A stretch of 21,025 nucleotides of DNA from an uncultured Collinsella sp. (GCA_902470815.1 CABRHS010000021.1:1-21025); one strand, 5' to 3'; positions 1 to 6,649 are shown, counted from the first letter of the stretch. Made by a program: numbers and translations. Notes: generated by a model from the sequence alone, not told the origin.

Positions 1-9
1 GTCGGACAT

Positions 10-48
10 AAGAAAACCTCCCATTTCTCGTGTCCAAGAAATGGGAGG
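10..48 (-). terminator. Rho-independent terminator of the Nudix-Vsr operon
   Basis: A perfect 12-bp inverted repeat (arms 17-28 and 37-48, 8-nt loop) reads on the minus strand as CCTCCCATTTCT, loop, AGAAATGGGAGG, followed by TTTTCTT. It lies about 30 bp after the stop codon of the last minus-strand gene, as expected for an intrinsic terminator of that operon. Confidence 0.88.
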
Positions 49-76
49 CAGTTCATTTGGGCGGCCCTTTTGCCGG

Positions 77-331
77 CTACTCCACCGTGCCGTACGTGGC
101 ACCCCAGCCGTGGGCCGCGAGCGCGGAGTTGATCTGATCGCATAGGCGCGTGCGGTCGTAGGTCCCCGGCGGCACGAGGTTCACGATCTCCATCAGGTCG
201 GGTGCGAGGTCCAAGATCTCGGCCTGCACGATGAGGTCAAGGCGGTCGATGGCCTGGCGGCCGGTGAAGAGGCCGTCGACCAGACGCTGCAGGTCGCCGA
301 ACTCCTCGGCTTGAAACATTCCCATATGCAT
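77..331 (-). CDS. Small hypothetical protein coupled to the Nudix-Vsr gene
   Basis: An 84-residue acidic protein that I do not recognise. The ATG at 331 has an AAGGAG ribosome binding site five bases upstream. That site overlaps the TAA stop of the preceding gene (reading gTAAGGAG), so the two genes are almost certainly co-transcribed and translationally coupled. The sequence is mostly predicted helical in the first half (residues about 7-50). It ends with a motif-like stretch, LVPPGTYDRTRLCDQINSAL, followed by GWGATYGTVE. There is no signal peptide or membrane segment and only one cysteine. An intrinsic terminator follows directly, making this the last gene of a two-gene unit. No function is assigned; a role linked to the repair fusion upstream is only an inference from the coupling. 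Confidence 0.8.
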   Translation of the reverse strand: MHMGMFQAEEFGDLQRLVDGLFTGRQAIDRLDLIVQAEILDLAPDLMEIVNLVPPGTYDRTRLCDQINSALAAHGWGATYGTVE

Positions 332-340
332 GGGGGCTCC

Positions 341-1468
341 TTACTTGTTCGTGGAGGGCTCTGGTTGCGTGGTGTCTGACGTGCCCATGTCCGCGTCGGG
401 CGAGGGCGCGCTCGCATCGGGCGCCGTGCGCGCGGAAGTCGGGGCGCGTCCTCCGGTGCCCGCCGTGCGCACCGCCTCGATCACGCGCTCCATGGTGGCG
501 TCGATGATGTCGCGCTTGAGCTCGCATTCCCAGACGGTGATCGCGGTCCAGCCGAGTTCGTCGAGCTCGGCGAGGGCCCGCTTGTCACGATCGACGTTGC
601 GGCGGAACTTCGCCTCCCAGAATTCGACGTTCTTGCTCGGCATGCTCGGGCTGCAGTTGGGACAGCGGTGCCAATAGCAGCCGTTGACGAAGATGGCGAC
701 TTTGCGTCCCGGGAACGCGATGTCGGGTCGGCCGGGTGCCTTGGCCCAGTCAAGGCGGTACCCCGTGAGGCCCGCGGCTCGCAATCGTTGGCGGACGAGC
801 AGCTCGGGTTTGGTGTCTCGGCGCTTGTTGCCCTGCATCGATTTGCGCACGGCGGCGCGGCGGCGCACCAGGGCGGTTTCAGCGGAGGAGAGGTCGGAGG
901 TGTCGACGCCGTCCAGAAGGTCGGGCTTTGTACGCCGCCGCGCTCTCTTCTTCGCCTTGGCCGCCTTACCGCGTTTCGGGTGCTCGGTATCGAGAGGCGC
1001 ATCGGGCGACTCGGTTGAGGCGCGTTCGGCGTTCTCCCGCTCGATGTTCTCCCGCTCGGCGTCCTCCCGCTCGGCGAGTTGTTTGAGCTGCTCGATAAGC
1101 TCGATGTCGGCCGGCATCCACTCAAGCGTCGCCAGCGAGGATTTGGGAACCCAGCGCAGTTCGCGCTGGCGATCGTTTTGCCGCGGCTCTCCCTCGCCCT
1201 CGGCAATACGGCAAAAGAAGCAGTTCATCGAGAGGTGGAAATCGGGATAGTCGTATTCGAGCGTGTAAAAATCCTGCAGTCCGGTGACGCGCACCTGCAG
1301 CTCCTCAAGAAGCTCTCGCTCGCACGCTTGCGCGGGGGTCTCTCCGTGCTGGATCTTGCCGCCGGGGAATTCCCACAGGCCGTCCATGTCGCCGTATCCG
1401 CGCTGGGCGGCGAGGACGTCGCCGCCGTCGCGTTGGATTATGCCCGCCGCCACGCGAACGGTCTTCAT
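341..1468 (-). CDS. Nudix (MutT-type) hydrolase fused to Vsr-type DNA mismatch endonuclease
   Basis: A 375-residue two-domain protein. Residues 1-125 are a Nudix hydrolase resembling 8-oxo-dGTP diphosphatase (MutT), which cleans oxidised nucleotides from the pool. The Nudix box runs from G37 through E43 to R51-E52-x-x-E55-E56, with Gln58 where Gly is usual. Residues 125-200 are a charged linker with ERE(N/D)AER repeats and a Lys/Arg-rich patch. Residues 205-320 match Vsr, which nicks 5' of T in T:G mismatches left by 5-methylcytosine deamination. The Vsr-like features are RDTKPE (E222), the metal-binding D249 in GRPD, the zinc/His cluster NGCYWHRCPNC (262-272), FWEAKFRRNVDRD and WEC (C315). 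The tail after 335 is low complexity. An in-frame GTG lies at 1477, but the GAGGTG site sits six bases before the ATG at 1468, so I chose the ATG. No cytosine methyltransferase is visible nearby. The domain identities are firm; the native substrate is not known. Confidence 0.9.
   Translation of the reverse strand: MKTVRVAAGIIQRDGGDVLAAQRGYGDMDGLWEFPGGKIQHGETPAQACERELLEELQVRVTGLQDFYTLEYDYPDFHLSMNCFFCRIAEGEGEPRQNDRQRELRWVPKSSLATLEWMPADIELIEQLKQLAEREDAERENIERENAERASTESPDAPLDTEHPKRGKAAKAKKRARRRTKPDLLDGVDTSDLSSAETALVRRRAAVRKSMQGNKRRDTKPELLVRQRLRAAGLTGYRLDWAKAPGRPDIAFPGRKVAIFVNGCYWHRCPNCSPSMPSKNVEFWEAKFRRNVDRDKRALAELDELGWTAITVWECELKRDIIDATMERVIEAVRTAGTGGRAPTSARTAPDASAPSPDADMGTSDTTQPEPSTNK
1031..1075. 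repeat. 15-bp tandem repeat inside the fusion-protein linker
   Basis: Three consecutive 15-bp units (1031-1045, 1046-1060, 1061-1075) share the core CTCCCGCTCG and differ at one to three positions. Read on the minus strand they encode pentapeptides of the type AERED, IEREN and AEREN in the linker between the Nudix and Vsr domains. The unit length keeps the reading frame, so copy-number change would only lengthen or shorten the linker. Confidence 0.85.
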
Positions 1469-1540
1469 GCGCGTCACCTCGCCTCTTGCCGGTCTTCCCG
1501 TCTACCCCATGGAACCTTACAACAATGCAACCGGCCTGTA

Positions 1541-1581
1541 AGTCAAATCGATGGTTGCCAGAAGGGGGCCCTGCCAGTATA
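1541..1581 (-). promoter_or_regulatory. Candidate promoter region for the Nudix-Vsr operon
   Basis: Two weak possibilities exist in the divergent intergenic region. TTGACT (1546..1541) is a good -35, but only a poor -10 (TTGTAA) follows it at 18 nt. TATACT (1581..1576) is a good -10 without a clear -35. I cannot decide between them. Confidence 0.3.
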
Positions 1582-1583
1582 GG
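1555..1583 (+). promoter_or_regulatory. Candidate sigma-70-type promoter of the ABC transporter operon
   Basis: A -35 box TTGCCA (1555-1560) is followed after exactly 17 nt by a -10 box TATAGG (1578-1583). It lies about 50 bp before the first plus-strand start codon at 1633, in the divergent region shared with the Nudix-Vsr operon. Confidence 0.55.
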
Positions 1584-1632
1584 GGTCGAAGAAGCGAGGC
1601 GCCGCGTGGCGCAGCGAGAAAAGGAGATTACG

Positions 1633-1791
1633 ATGAAGACCGTGAACACGCAGTTCGCCCCCGAGCTCGTTCAAGGCGACGCGGCTGTGGTCAAGGCGAG
1701 CATGTCCCAAGTCGAGATGACCGTGTGGCTGTGCGTCATGGCGGTCCTCGCGCTCACCATGCTCGCGCTGCTCGCGGCGGTGAGCCAGTAG
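1633..1791 (+). CDS. Single-pass membrane microprotein upstream of BceAB-type transporter
   Basis: A 52-residue protein. The start is the ATG at 1633, which has AAGGAG at 1621-1626 six bases upstream; the open frame extends further 5' but without another ribosome binding site. Residues 1-28 are polar, and residues 29-49 (TVWLCVMAVLALTMLALLAA) form one strong hydrophobic helix. The protein ends two residues later, so it should be a tail-anchored inner-membrane peptide. It is the first gene of the transporter operon, about 60 bp before the ATPase gene, which suggests a regulatory or accessory subunit. I recognise no named family. Confidence 0.72.
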   Translation: MKTVNTQFAPELVQGDAAVVKASMSQVEMTVWLCVMAVLALTMLALLAAVSQ

Positions 1792-1851
1792 GCGCGCGGC
1801 GGCTCCGCGCATCGAACGATCGCAGGCGATCCCTTGAAAGGAACGATCGAA

Positions 1852-2703
1852 ATGGCATTTGGAATGAACGGCACCCATATGGCAGAGGCCCAGGTTCCGG
1901 GCGTGAGCGCAGCCGGAGGCGCCGCGGTGCACGCGGGCGTGCCCGTGCTCGAGGTCAATCATGTCGAGAAGGTCTACGGCAGCCGCAACAACGTGACACG
2001 CGCGCTCGCCGACGTGTCCTTCGCTGTGGACAAGGGCGAGTTCGTGGGCATCATGGGCGCTTCGGGCTCCGGCAAGTCCACGCTGCTCAATTGCGTGTCG
2101 ACCATCGACACGGTGACGAGCGGCAGCGTGGTGATCAACGGCGCCGACGTCACGCGACTGAAGCACGACAAGCTCACGCGCTTCCGCCGCGAGCAGCTGG
2201 GCTTCATCTTCCAAGATTCCAACCTGCTGGACACCCTTACGGCGCGCGAGAACATCGCCCTGCCCCTCACCATCGCGCGCGTTCCCGCCAAGGAGACGCT
2301 CGCGCGCGTCGAGCAGGTCGCCCAACGCCTGGATATCGCCGGCGTGCTCGACAAGTATCCGTATCAGATGTCCGGCGGTCAGCAGCAGCGCGTCGCCGCA
2401 GCCCGTGCGCTGGTGACCGACCCGGCCATCATCTTGGCCGATGAGCCCACGGGCGCGCTCGACTCCAAGAACGCCCGTCTGCTCCTCGAGAGCTTCGAGG
2501 CCATGAACCGTCAGTACCAGGCGACCGTCCTCATGGTCACGCACGACAGCTTCGCCGCGAGCTACACCAATCGCGTGCTGTTCATTCGCGACGGCCGCAT
2601 CTTCACCGAGCTCCGTCGCGGAGACAGCTCGCGGCGCGAGTTCTTCGACCGCATCATGGAAGTCGTCGCCATGATGGGTGGGGAGGGCTCCGATGCTCTG
2701 TAA
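1852..2703 (+). CDS. BceA-type ABC transporter ATP-binding protein
   Basis: A 283-residue ATPase of the MacB/BceA class, which powers export, target protection or sensing of antimicrobial peptides by a BceB-type permease. It has Walker A GASGSGKST (69-77), Q-loop Gln121, signature SGGQQQR (174-180), Walker B IILADEP (193-199) and switch His231 in VTHD. Residues 1-32 are an unusual Gly/Ala-rich extension before the usual family start near VLEVNHVEKVYG. The ATG at 1852 is preferred because GAAAGGA lies nine bases upstream; the in-frame TTG at 1834 lies before that site and is rejected. Its end overlaps the permease start by 11 bp, so the two are coupled. The family assignment is firm; the substrate is unknown. 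Confidence 0.95.
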   Translation: MAFGMNGTHMAEAQVPGVSAAGGAAVHAGVPVLEVNHVEKVYGSRNNVTRALADVSFAVDKGEFVGIMGASGSGKSTLLNCVSTIDTVTSGSVVINGADVTRLKHDKLTRFRREQLGFIFQDSNLLDTLTARENIALPLTIARVPAKETLARVEQVAQRLDIAGVLDKYPYQMSGGQQQRVAAARALVTDPAIILADEPTGALDSKNARLLLESFEAMNRQYQATVLMVTHDSFAASYTNRVLFIRDGRIFTELRRGDSSRREFFDRIMEVVAMMGGEGSDAL

Positions 2704-4879
2704 GCTCGCTTGGGGCAACGTGCGCCGTGCGGGCAAGGACTACCTGGTCTATCTGCTCACGCTCACGCTTGCCGTCACGGTGTTCTACGCCTTCAACACC
2801 ATCTCGATCCAGGTCGATTTCGTTTCCATGGAAGAAGGGCTGTCGCAGCTGCTCGGCGGCATCTTCTCGGGATTGACGTTCTTCCTCGCCGCCATCATGG
2901 GCTTTTTGATGGTGTATGCGAACGGCTTCATCATGAAGCGCCGCAAGAAGGAGTTCGGCCTGTACCAGGTGCTCGGCATGAGCCGCGGACAGGTGGCCCG
3001 CGTCATGGCCCTCGAGACGGCCATTGTTTCCGGCGCGGCACTCGTGCTGGGCATTCTGTTCGGCGTCGGGGTCTCCCAGCTCATGACGTTCTTTACGGCG
3101 TCAATCTTCAAGACGCAGATCGCGAACTTCCATTTCTTCTTCTCCATGCAGGCGTTCGCGCTCACGGTGGGGTGCCTGTTCGTCATCTTCCTGGTGACGC
3201 TTGCCTTCAACCTGCTCGTGGTGGGTCGAACGAGCATCATCGACCTCATGAGCGCCGGCCGTAAGAACGAGGCCATCAAAACCCGCAATCCGATGCTGTC
3301 TGCCGCAGTATTCGTGCTGGGTGTGGTCTTGATCGGTATTGCGTACTGCCGACTGCTGCGAGACGGTCTTCCGGTTGACGCGCCAGCCAATGAGATGGAC
3401 GCGGCTATGGCCCAGTTCTCCCTTACCACGGGTATCGTGGTGGTGGGAACGATCCTGTTCTTCTTCGGCCTCTCGGGTTTTCTGCTCAGAGTGCTGCAGA
3501 GCGCGAAGGGCCTGTATTGGCGCGGACTCAACATGTTCACGCTGCGTCAGCTCTCTGCCAAGGTGAACACGGTTAGCTTCTCCATGGCCATGATCTCGAT
3601 GATTCTGTTCCTCGCGATCACGAGCGTCACAGGCGGCATGTCCATCGCCAATGTCATGAACACGAGCGTGGAGCGCAACAACCCTGCGGATTATTCCCGC
3701 ATGGTGGTCTACTATGGCGAGAAAACGCTGGAGAACAGCTACGATGCCGATCATCCCATGGGGATCGCGGAGGAGCCGTTCGACATCGTGGAACTGAGCA
3801 AGGGCGACCGCGTGAACCCCGGCCTTGCCAACGAGGAGCCGTTCGACCTCGATGGCATCCTCGGCAAGCGCGTGCAGATCGAGGGGTACGATTCCACGCC
3901 TCGAGGGGGAAGCGAGCCCCTCGTCACGCTCAACCAGCTGTGCGAGGCGGTCGACATGCCGCTGCCGGTCGGTACCGGGAGCGCGAATTCAAACGTCATG
4001 GGCCTGCAGGTCATGAAAGAGAGCGACTACAACCGTTACCGTGCGTTCCGCGGGCTGGGCGAGGTCGATTTGGGTTCGGATGGGTACCTGCTCACGTCCG
4101 ACATGGGCGAGACGGTGAACAAGGTGTACGATGCGGCCATGCGCGAGGACGTTGCCATTCCGTTTGGCAATGTGACGCTGCACCCAAGGGCCAAAGAGGT
4201 CGACGAGGGTGCCAGCACGTTTGCCGATTCGAGTATGGGCAGCAATTCCGGAACGATCATTGTTCCCGATGCGGTTGCTGAGCGCGCGAACCTGCCCCTG
4301 TACATGAGTTACCTGCTGGGCGACTATCGCGATGGCCTTACGTACGAGGAAACCGAGGGTTACGTGCGCACCGATCGCGGGTGGGCGCCGGACCTGTGCG
4401 ACGCGAATGGCCACGAGGTCGGTTTGTGGGGCATGGAGACGACGCGCATCCAGAATTACGAGGGCACGAACACGATGAACGGCTTGATCAGCTATCTGGC
4501 GATCTATATCGGATTTGTCCTGGTCATTGCTTGTGCAGCCATCCTCACCATCCAGCAGCTTTCAAGCGTCGCCGATTCCGGTAAGAACTGCCGCATCCTC
4601 TCCGAGCTGGGAACTTCTCGTCACGAAATCGTGCGTTCGATGCTGGCGCAGCAGACGGTGTTCTTTGTGTTCCCGCTGATTATGGGCGTCGCCCATTCGA
4701 TGGTGGCACTGCACGTTGTCATCGAGATCGTGGCGCTGTTCGGCGGTATTTCGATTGGCATGACGGTAGCTGCGACCTGCGCGATCTTCCTGCTGTGTTA
4801 TGGCGGTTACTTCATGGTCACGTATTTCATGAGCAAGGGGATCGTGTCCGACGCGATACGCGCGAGGCACGCGCACTAG
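2693..4879 (+). CDS. BceB-type ABC transporter permease (FtsX family)
   Basis: A 728-residue membrane protein with the BceB layout. It has about ten transmembrane helices, an N-terminal FtsX core near residues 50-180, and further helices up to about 315. A large extracellular domain follows (about 316-595), then a second FtsX-like set of three helices (about 597-621, 654-676 and 689-712). The N-terminus MLCKLAWGNVRRAGKDYLVY is characteristic of the family. The ATG at 2693 has GGGGAGG six bases upstream; the in-frame GTG at 2678 lies before that site and is rejected. In this family the extracellular domain recognises cell-wall-active peptides and partners a BceS histidine kinase. No histidine kinase or response regulator gene lies next to it here, so any sensor pair would have to be elsewhere. 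The specific peptide cannot be predicted. Confidence 0.95.
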   Translation: MLCKLAWGNVRRAGKDYLVYLLTLTLAVTVFYAFNTISIQVDFVSMEEGLSQLLGGIFSGLTFFLAAIMGFLMVYANGFIMKRRKKEFGLYQVLGMSRGQVARVMALETAIVSGAALVLGILFGVGVSQLMTFFTASIFKTQIANFHFFFSMQAFALTVGCLFVIFLVTLAFNLLVVGRTSIIDLMSAGRKNEAIKTRNPMLSAAVFVLGVVLIGIAYCRLLRDGLPVDAPANEMDAAMAQFSLTTGIVVVGTILFFFGLSGFLLRVLQSAKGLYWRGLNMFTLRQLSAKVNTVSFSMAMISMILFLAITSVTGGMSIANVMNTSVERNNPADYSRMVVYYGEKTLENSYDADHPMGIAEEPFDIVELSKGDRVNPGLANEEPFDLDGILGKRVQIEGYDSTPRGGSEPLVTLNQLCEAVDMPLPVGTGSANSNVMGLQVMKESDYNRYRAFRGLGEVDLGSDGYLLTSDMGETVNKVYDAAMREDVAIPFGNVTLHPRAKEVDEGASTFADSSMGSNSGTIIVPDAVAERANLPLYMSYLLGDYRDGLTYEETEGYVRTDRGWAPDLCDANGHEVGLWGMETTRIQNYEGTNTMNGLISYLAIYIGFVLVIACAAILTIQQLSSVADSGKNCRILSELGTSRHEIVRSMLAQQTVFFVFPLIMGVAHSMVALHVVIEIVALFGGISIGMTVAATCAIFLLCYGGYFMVTYFMSKGIVSDAIRARHAH

Positions 4880-4910
4880 GTGGCTAGACGCGAGGGGAGG
4901 TGTTCGCAGG

Positions 4911-5042
4911 GTGTACGAGGCAATCGTCCTCCTAGCGGATGGTGTCATGTTGGCCGCGGGCGTCGCCGCCGCGATCAGCTTGCGCGTGTCGGGCTCTTGT
5001 TCTCGCGATAGCGCCACGGAGACATCGCCGCAAGAGGCATGA
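4911..5042 (+). CDS. Putative single-pass membrane microprotein after the permease gene
   Basis: A 43-codon frame that starts with GTG at 4911 and ends with TGA at 5040-5042. GGGGAGG (4894-4900) lies ten bases upstream, slightly farther than ideal. Residues about 4-25 (AIVLLADGVMLAAGVAAAIS) are hydrophobic enough for one membrane helix, followed by a short polar tail with one cysteine. It begins 31 bp after the permease stop and ends just before the operon terminator, so it would be the last gene of the transporter unit. Evidence is limited to the ribosome binding site, the hydrophobicity and the position; it could be a chance frame. Confidence 0.45.
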   Translation: MYEAIVLLADGVMLAAGVAAAISLRVSGSCSRDSATETSPQEA

Positions 5043-5051
5043 GATGGCGAA

Positions 5052-5089
5052 GCAGGGCCCGGCATGAAGCTGCCGGGCCCCGCTTTTTT
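5052..5089 (+). terminator. Rho-independent terminator of the ABC transporter operon
   Basis: A GC-rich hairpin (arms 5052-5064 and 5071-5083, one mismatch, loop of six) is followed immediately by six T residues (5084-5089). It lies ten bases after the putative last microprotein. Confidence 0.92.
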
Positions 5090-5122
5090 GAATGGGCGAG
5101 TGGAAAGGCGGGGGCGGAAGGA

Positions 5123-5264
5123 CAAAGTGTAGCTTTTGGGGGAGGTTTTGGGCTTATTTTCGATTATGAGCAACAACCGGACGAATATGACCTGCTGTTT
5201 TGCTGGCTTGGAATTTGAAGATCCGCAAAAACACGCTAAAACCTCCCCCAAAAGCTACACTTTG
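5123..5264. repeat. Inverted-repeat element, copy 1 (perfect 27-bp arms)
   Basis: Arms 5123-5149 and 5238-5264 are perfect reverse complements over 27 bp (CAAAGTGTAGC, then TTTTGGGGGAGGTTTT). The spacer is 88 bp and the whole element is 142 bp. It sits between two convergent transcription units and carries no gene. A second copy lies at 11473-11604. The two copies share the arms and the first bases inside them, but not the centre. The structure resembles REP/BIME or MITE-type intergenic repeats; I see no transposase and no clear target-site duplication. Confidence 0.9.
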
Positions 5265-5287
5265 CATTTTCGTATTTTGAGAGAGAC

Positions 5288-6478
5288 TCAAACGGTCCGC
5301 CTGCCCGTCGGAAAGAGCTTTCCGTGCAGCTCGTTGCGGCGCTTAAGGAATCCCGTGGTTCGGTTTGCGAGCGTCATTCCAAGGGTCTCCGCTCGTTGTG
5401 CAATGATCGAATCATAGCTCTCTAAGTCTGCGACCTGGTCATATGTGAAAGTCACCACGCGGTAGCCCATGCTTTCCAAGGCGGCCGTGCGCCCTGTCTC
5501 CTTCTTGAACGTAAGGTCATCGGAATGGAAGGCCTCGCCGTTGACCTCGAGAATACCTTTGGTGCGCGGGTAGAGCTGGTCGGCGACGCAGTAGCCCTGA
5601 TGAGCGAGTCTCGCCGCCCTCATGTCAAAAGAAATGTGCTGGTTAAGTCGGGGTTTCGGCCATCCCTCACCGCCCAGGCGCATGCCAGCCGTGAGAAACA
5701 ACGCGATCCTCGTCTCCAGTGGCGATGCGGATCCGTCCATGGTCAGTTGCAGCGCCCGTCCGAGAGGGCGGGGAAGCGACGCGCCTTTGAGCTCGTGGGC
5801 GAGCGCGGTCAGCTGATCAAGGGTTGCGAGGGGCGGCCGTTTCCAGAGGTTCGTCGAGATGCCGCCCGTGGGCACGCAGGCGCTCCACGGCAATGCCTCG
5901 CCGTCCTCATCAAGAAACGAGGCACGATGCCCGTCTGAATCGTAATACTCGTAGATCTTCGAGGCTGGGTTGAGAGTGCCGTTGGCCTTCAGTTCACCAC
6001 AATGCCTGAGCGTATCGAACGCATATTGCATTCGCGAGTTCTGCGGCGACGTCGCATAAACGCCGCACGCTTCGCACATGCTGAGAGCAAGAATGACGGG
6101 GTCGGCGTGATAAGGGGAGTTGGCGAGAAGAAAAGCGGGCGAGAGAACCCCGATGTTGCTCCCGATGTCGACCACCCATTCCCTGGGTAGATCCTTAGGG
6201 ATGCGGTGGGCGGTGATGAGCTCTGAGGAGTAGCGGATCCCCTCGGGGAGCATCATGTGGACGGGCGGTGCCACGCCTTTGAGGTCGGTCAGGAGGCGTT
6301 CGCGGATGATGAGGTCCAATTGGCGTGCATTCTGGCGTGGGATCGCACGCGGCCAATCGAGGCCAAGTCCGTCCGTCTGGTCGCAAAGCGCGATTTCGAG
6401 AGGGATTTCGACATCACGAAGGGCGGGCGGAGTACGCCAAAAATCCCACGCCGATATGTTGCAGATGATGTATTCCAT
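5288..6478 (-). CDS. Putative PD-(D/E)XK (DUF559-like) nuclease-domain protein
   Basis: A 396-residue soluble protein. The C-terminal part (about 250-365) has the pattern of DUF559/Vsr-like restriction-endonuclease folds often found at the end of actinobacterial AbiEi-like proteins. The features are SPLETR (E255), a candidate catalytic Asp300 in VADQLYP, E311-x-N313 eleven residues later, His318, and an arginine helix then GYRVVTFTYDQVADL. The middle region (about 70-125: VHMMLP, LITAHRIP, GVLSPAFLLA) resembles the AbiEi-type core. No N-terminal winged helix is obvious. The ATG at 6478 has no Shine-Dalgarno sequence, but a TATCGT box lies six bases upstream, suggesting leaderless translation. 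It stands alone, flanked by a repeat element and AT-rich DNA, which hints at acquisition. The nuclease assignment is by motif only; the biological role (defence, antitoxin-like or repair) is unknown. Confidence 0.72.
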   Translation of the reverse strand: MEYIICNISAWDFWRTPPALRDVEIPLEIALCDQTDGLGLDWPRAIPRQNARQLDLIIRERLLTDLKGVAPPVHMMLPEGIRYSSELITAHRIPKDLPREWVVDIGSNIGVLSPAFLLANSPYHADPVILALSMCEACGVYATSPQNSRMQYAFDTLRHCGELKANGTLNPASKIYEYYDSDGHRASFLDEDGEALPWSACVPTGGISTNLWKRPPLATLDQLTALAHELKGASLPRPLGRALQLTMDGSASPLETRIALFLTAGMRLGGEGWPKPRLNQHISFDMRAARLAHQGYCVADQLYPRTKGILEVNGEAFHSDDLTFKKETGRTAALESMGYRVVTFTYDQVADLESYDSIIAQRAETLGMTLANRTTGFLKRRNELHGKLFPTGRRTV

Positions 6479-6484
6479 GCATCA

Positions 6485-6531
6485 ACGATAGCAGAACTGA
6501 TAAGAGCGCGACTCTTAAAAAATAGCTATTT
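6485..6531 (-). promoter_or_regulatory. Promoter and possible operator of the nuclease gene
   Basis: Reading on the minus strand, TATCGT (6490..6485) is a plausible -10 box whose start point would fall on the ATG. Just upstream are two palindromes: TAAGAG-cgcga-CTCTTA (6501-6517) and the perfect 12-mer AAATAGCTATTT (6520-6531). They would be centred near -31 and -47, a typical place for a repressor. The stretch is much more AT-rich than its surroundings. Confidence 0.45.
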
Positions 6532-6607
6532 ACCTGCGATGATAATGATAGATATGTGCAAGATTGCGGTGGGTTGCAAGATGGCCTGCTCGCGTGCCGC
6601 GCATGAG

Positions 6608-6649
6608 CGGGCCCGGCGCCACCAGAATGGACTGGATGCACCGGGCCCG
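6608..6649. repeat. Long nested hairpin between the nuclease and the cyclo-ligase genes
   Basis: Arms CGGGCCCGG (6608-6616) and CCGGGCCCG (6641-6649) enclose a second small stem (CCAG at 6622-6625 and CTGG at 6632-6635). A third CCGGGCCCG occurs at 6683-6691. There is no clear T-run on either strand, so it is at best a weak terminator or RNA-stabilising hairpin after the minus-strand operon. Confidence 0.55.

Noticed and set aside
1543..2736. A 397-codon minus-strand frame opposite the ABC ATPase gene
   Set aside because: The opposite strand encodes an ATPase with every canonical motif; this frame is its shadow.
4562..5251. A 229-codon minus-strand frame running from the repeat element into the permease gene
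   Set aside because: Its N-terminal part is encoded by the inverted repeat and terminator, and the rest is antisense to the permease.
5123..5264. Repeat copy 1 as a CRISPR or a complete insertion sequence
   Set aside because: There is a single inverted pair with no direct-repeat array and no transposase frame in the 88-bp spacer.
5136..5417. A 93-codon plus-strand frame starting in repeat copy 1
   Set aside because: It spans the repeat spacer and then runs antisense into the nuclease gene. The repeat copies differ in their centres, so no conserved coding is apparent.
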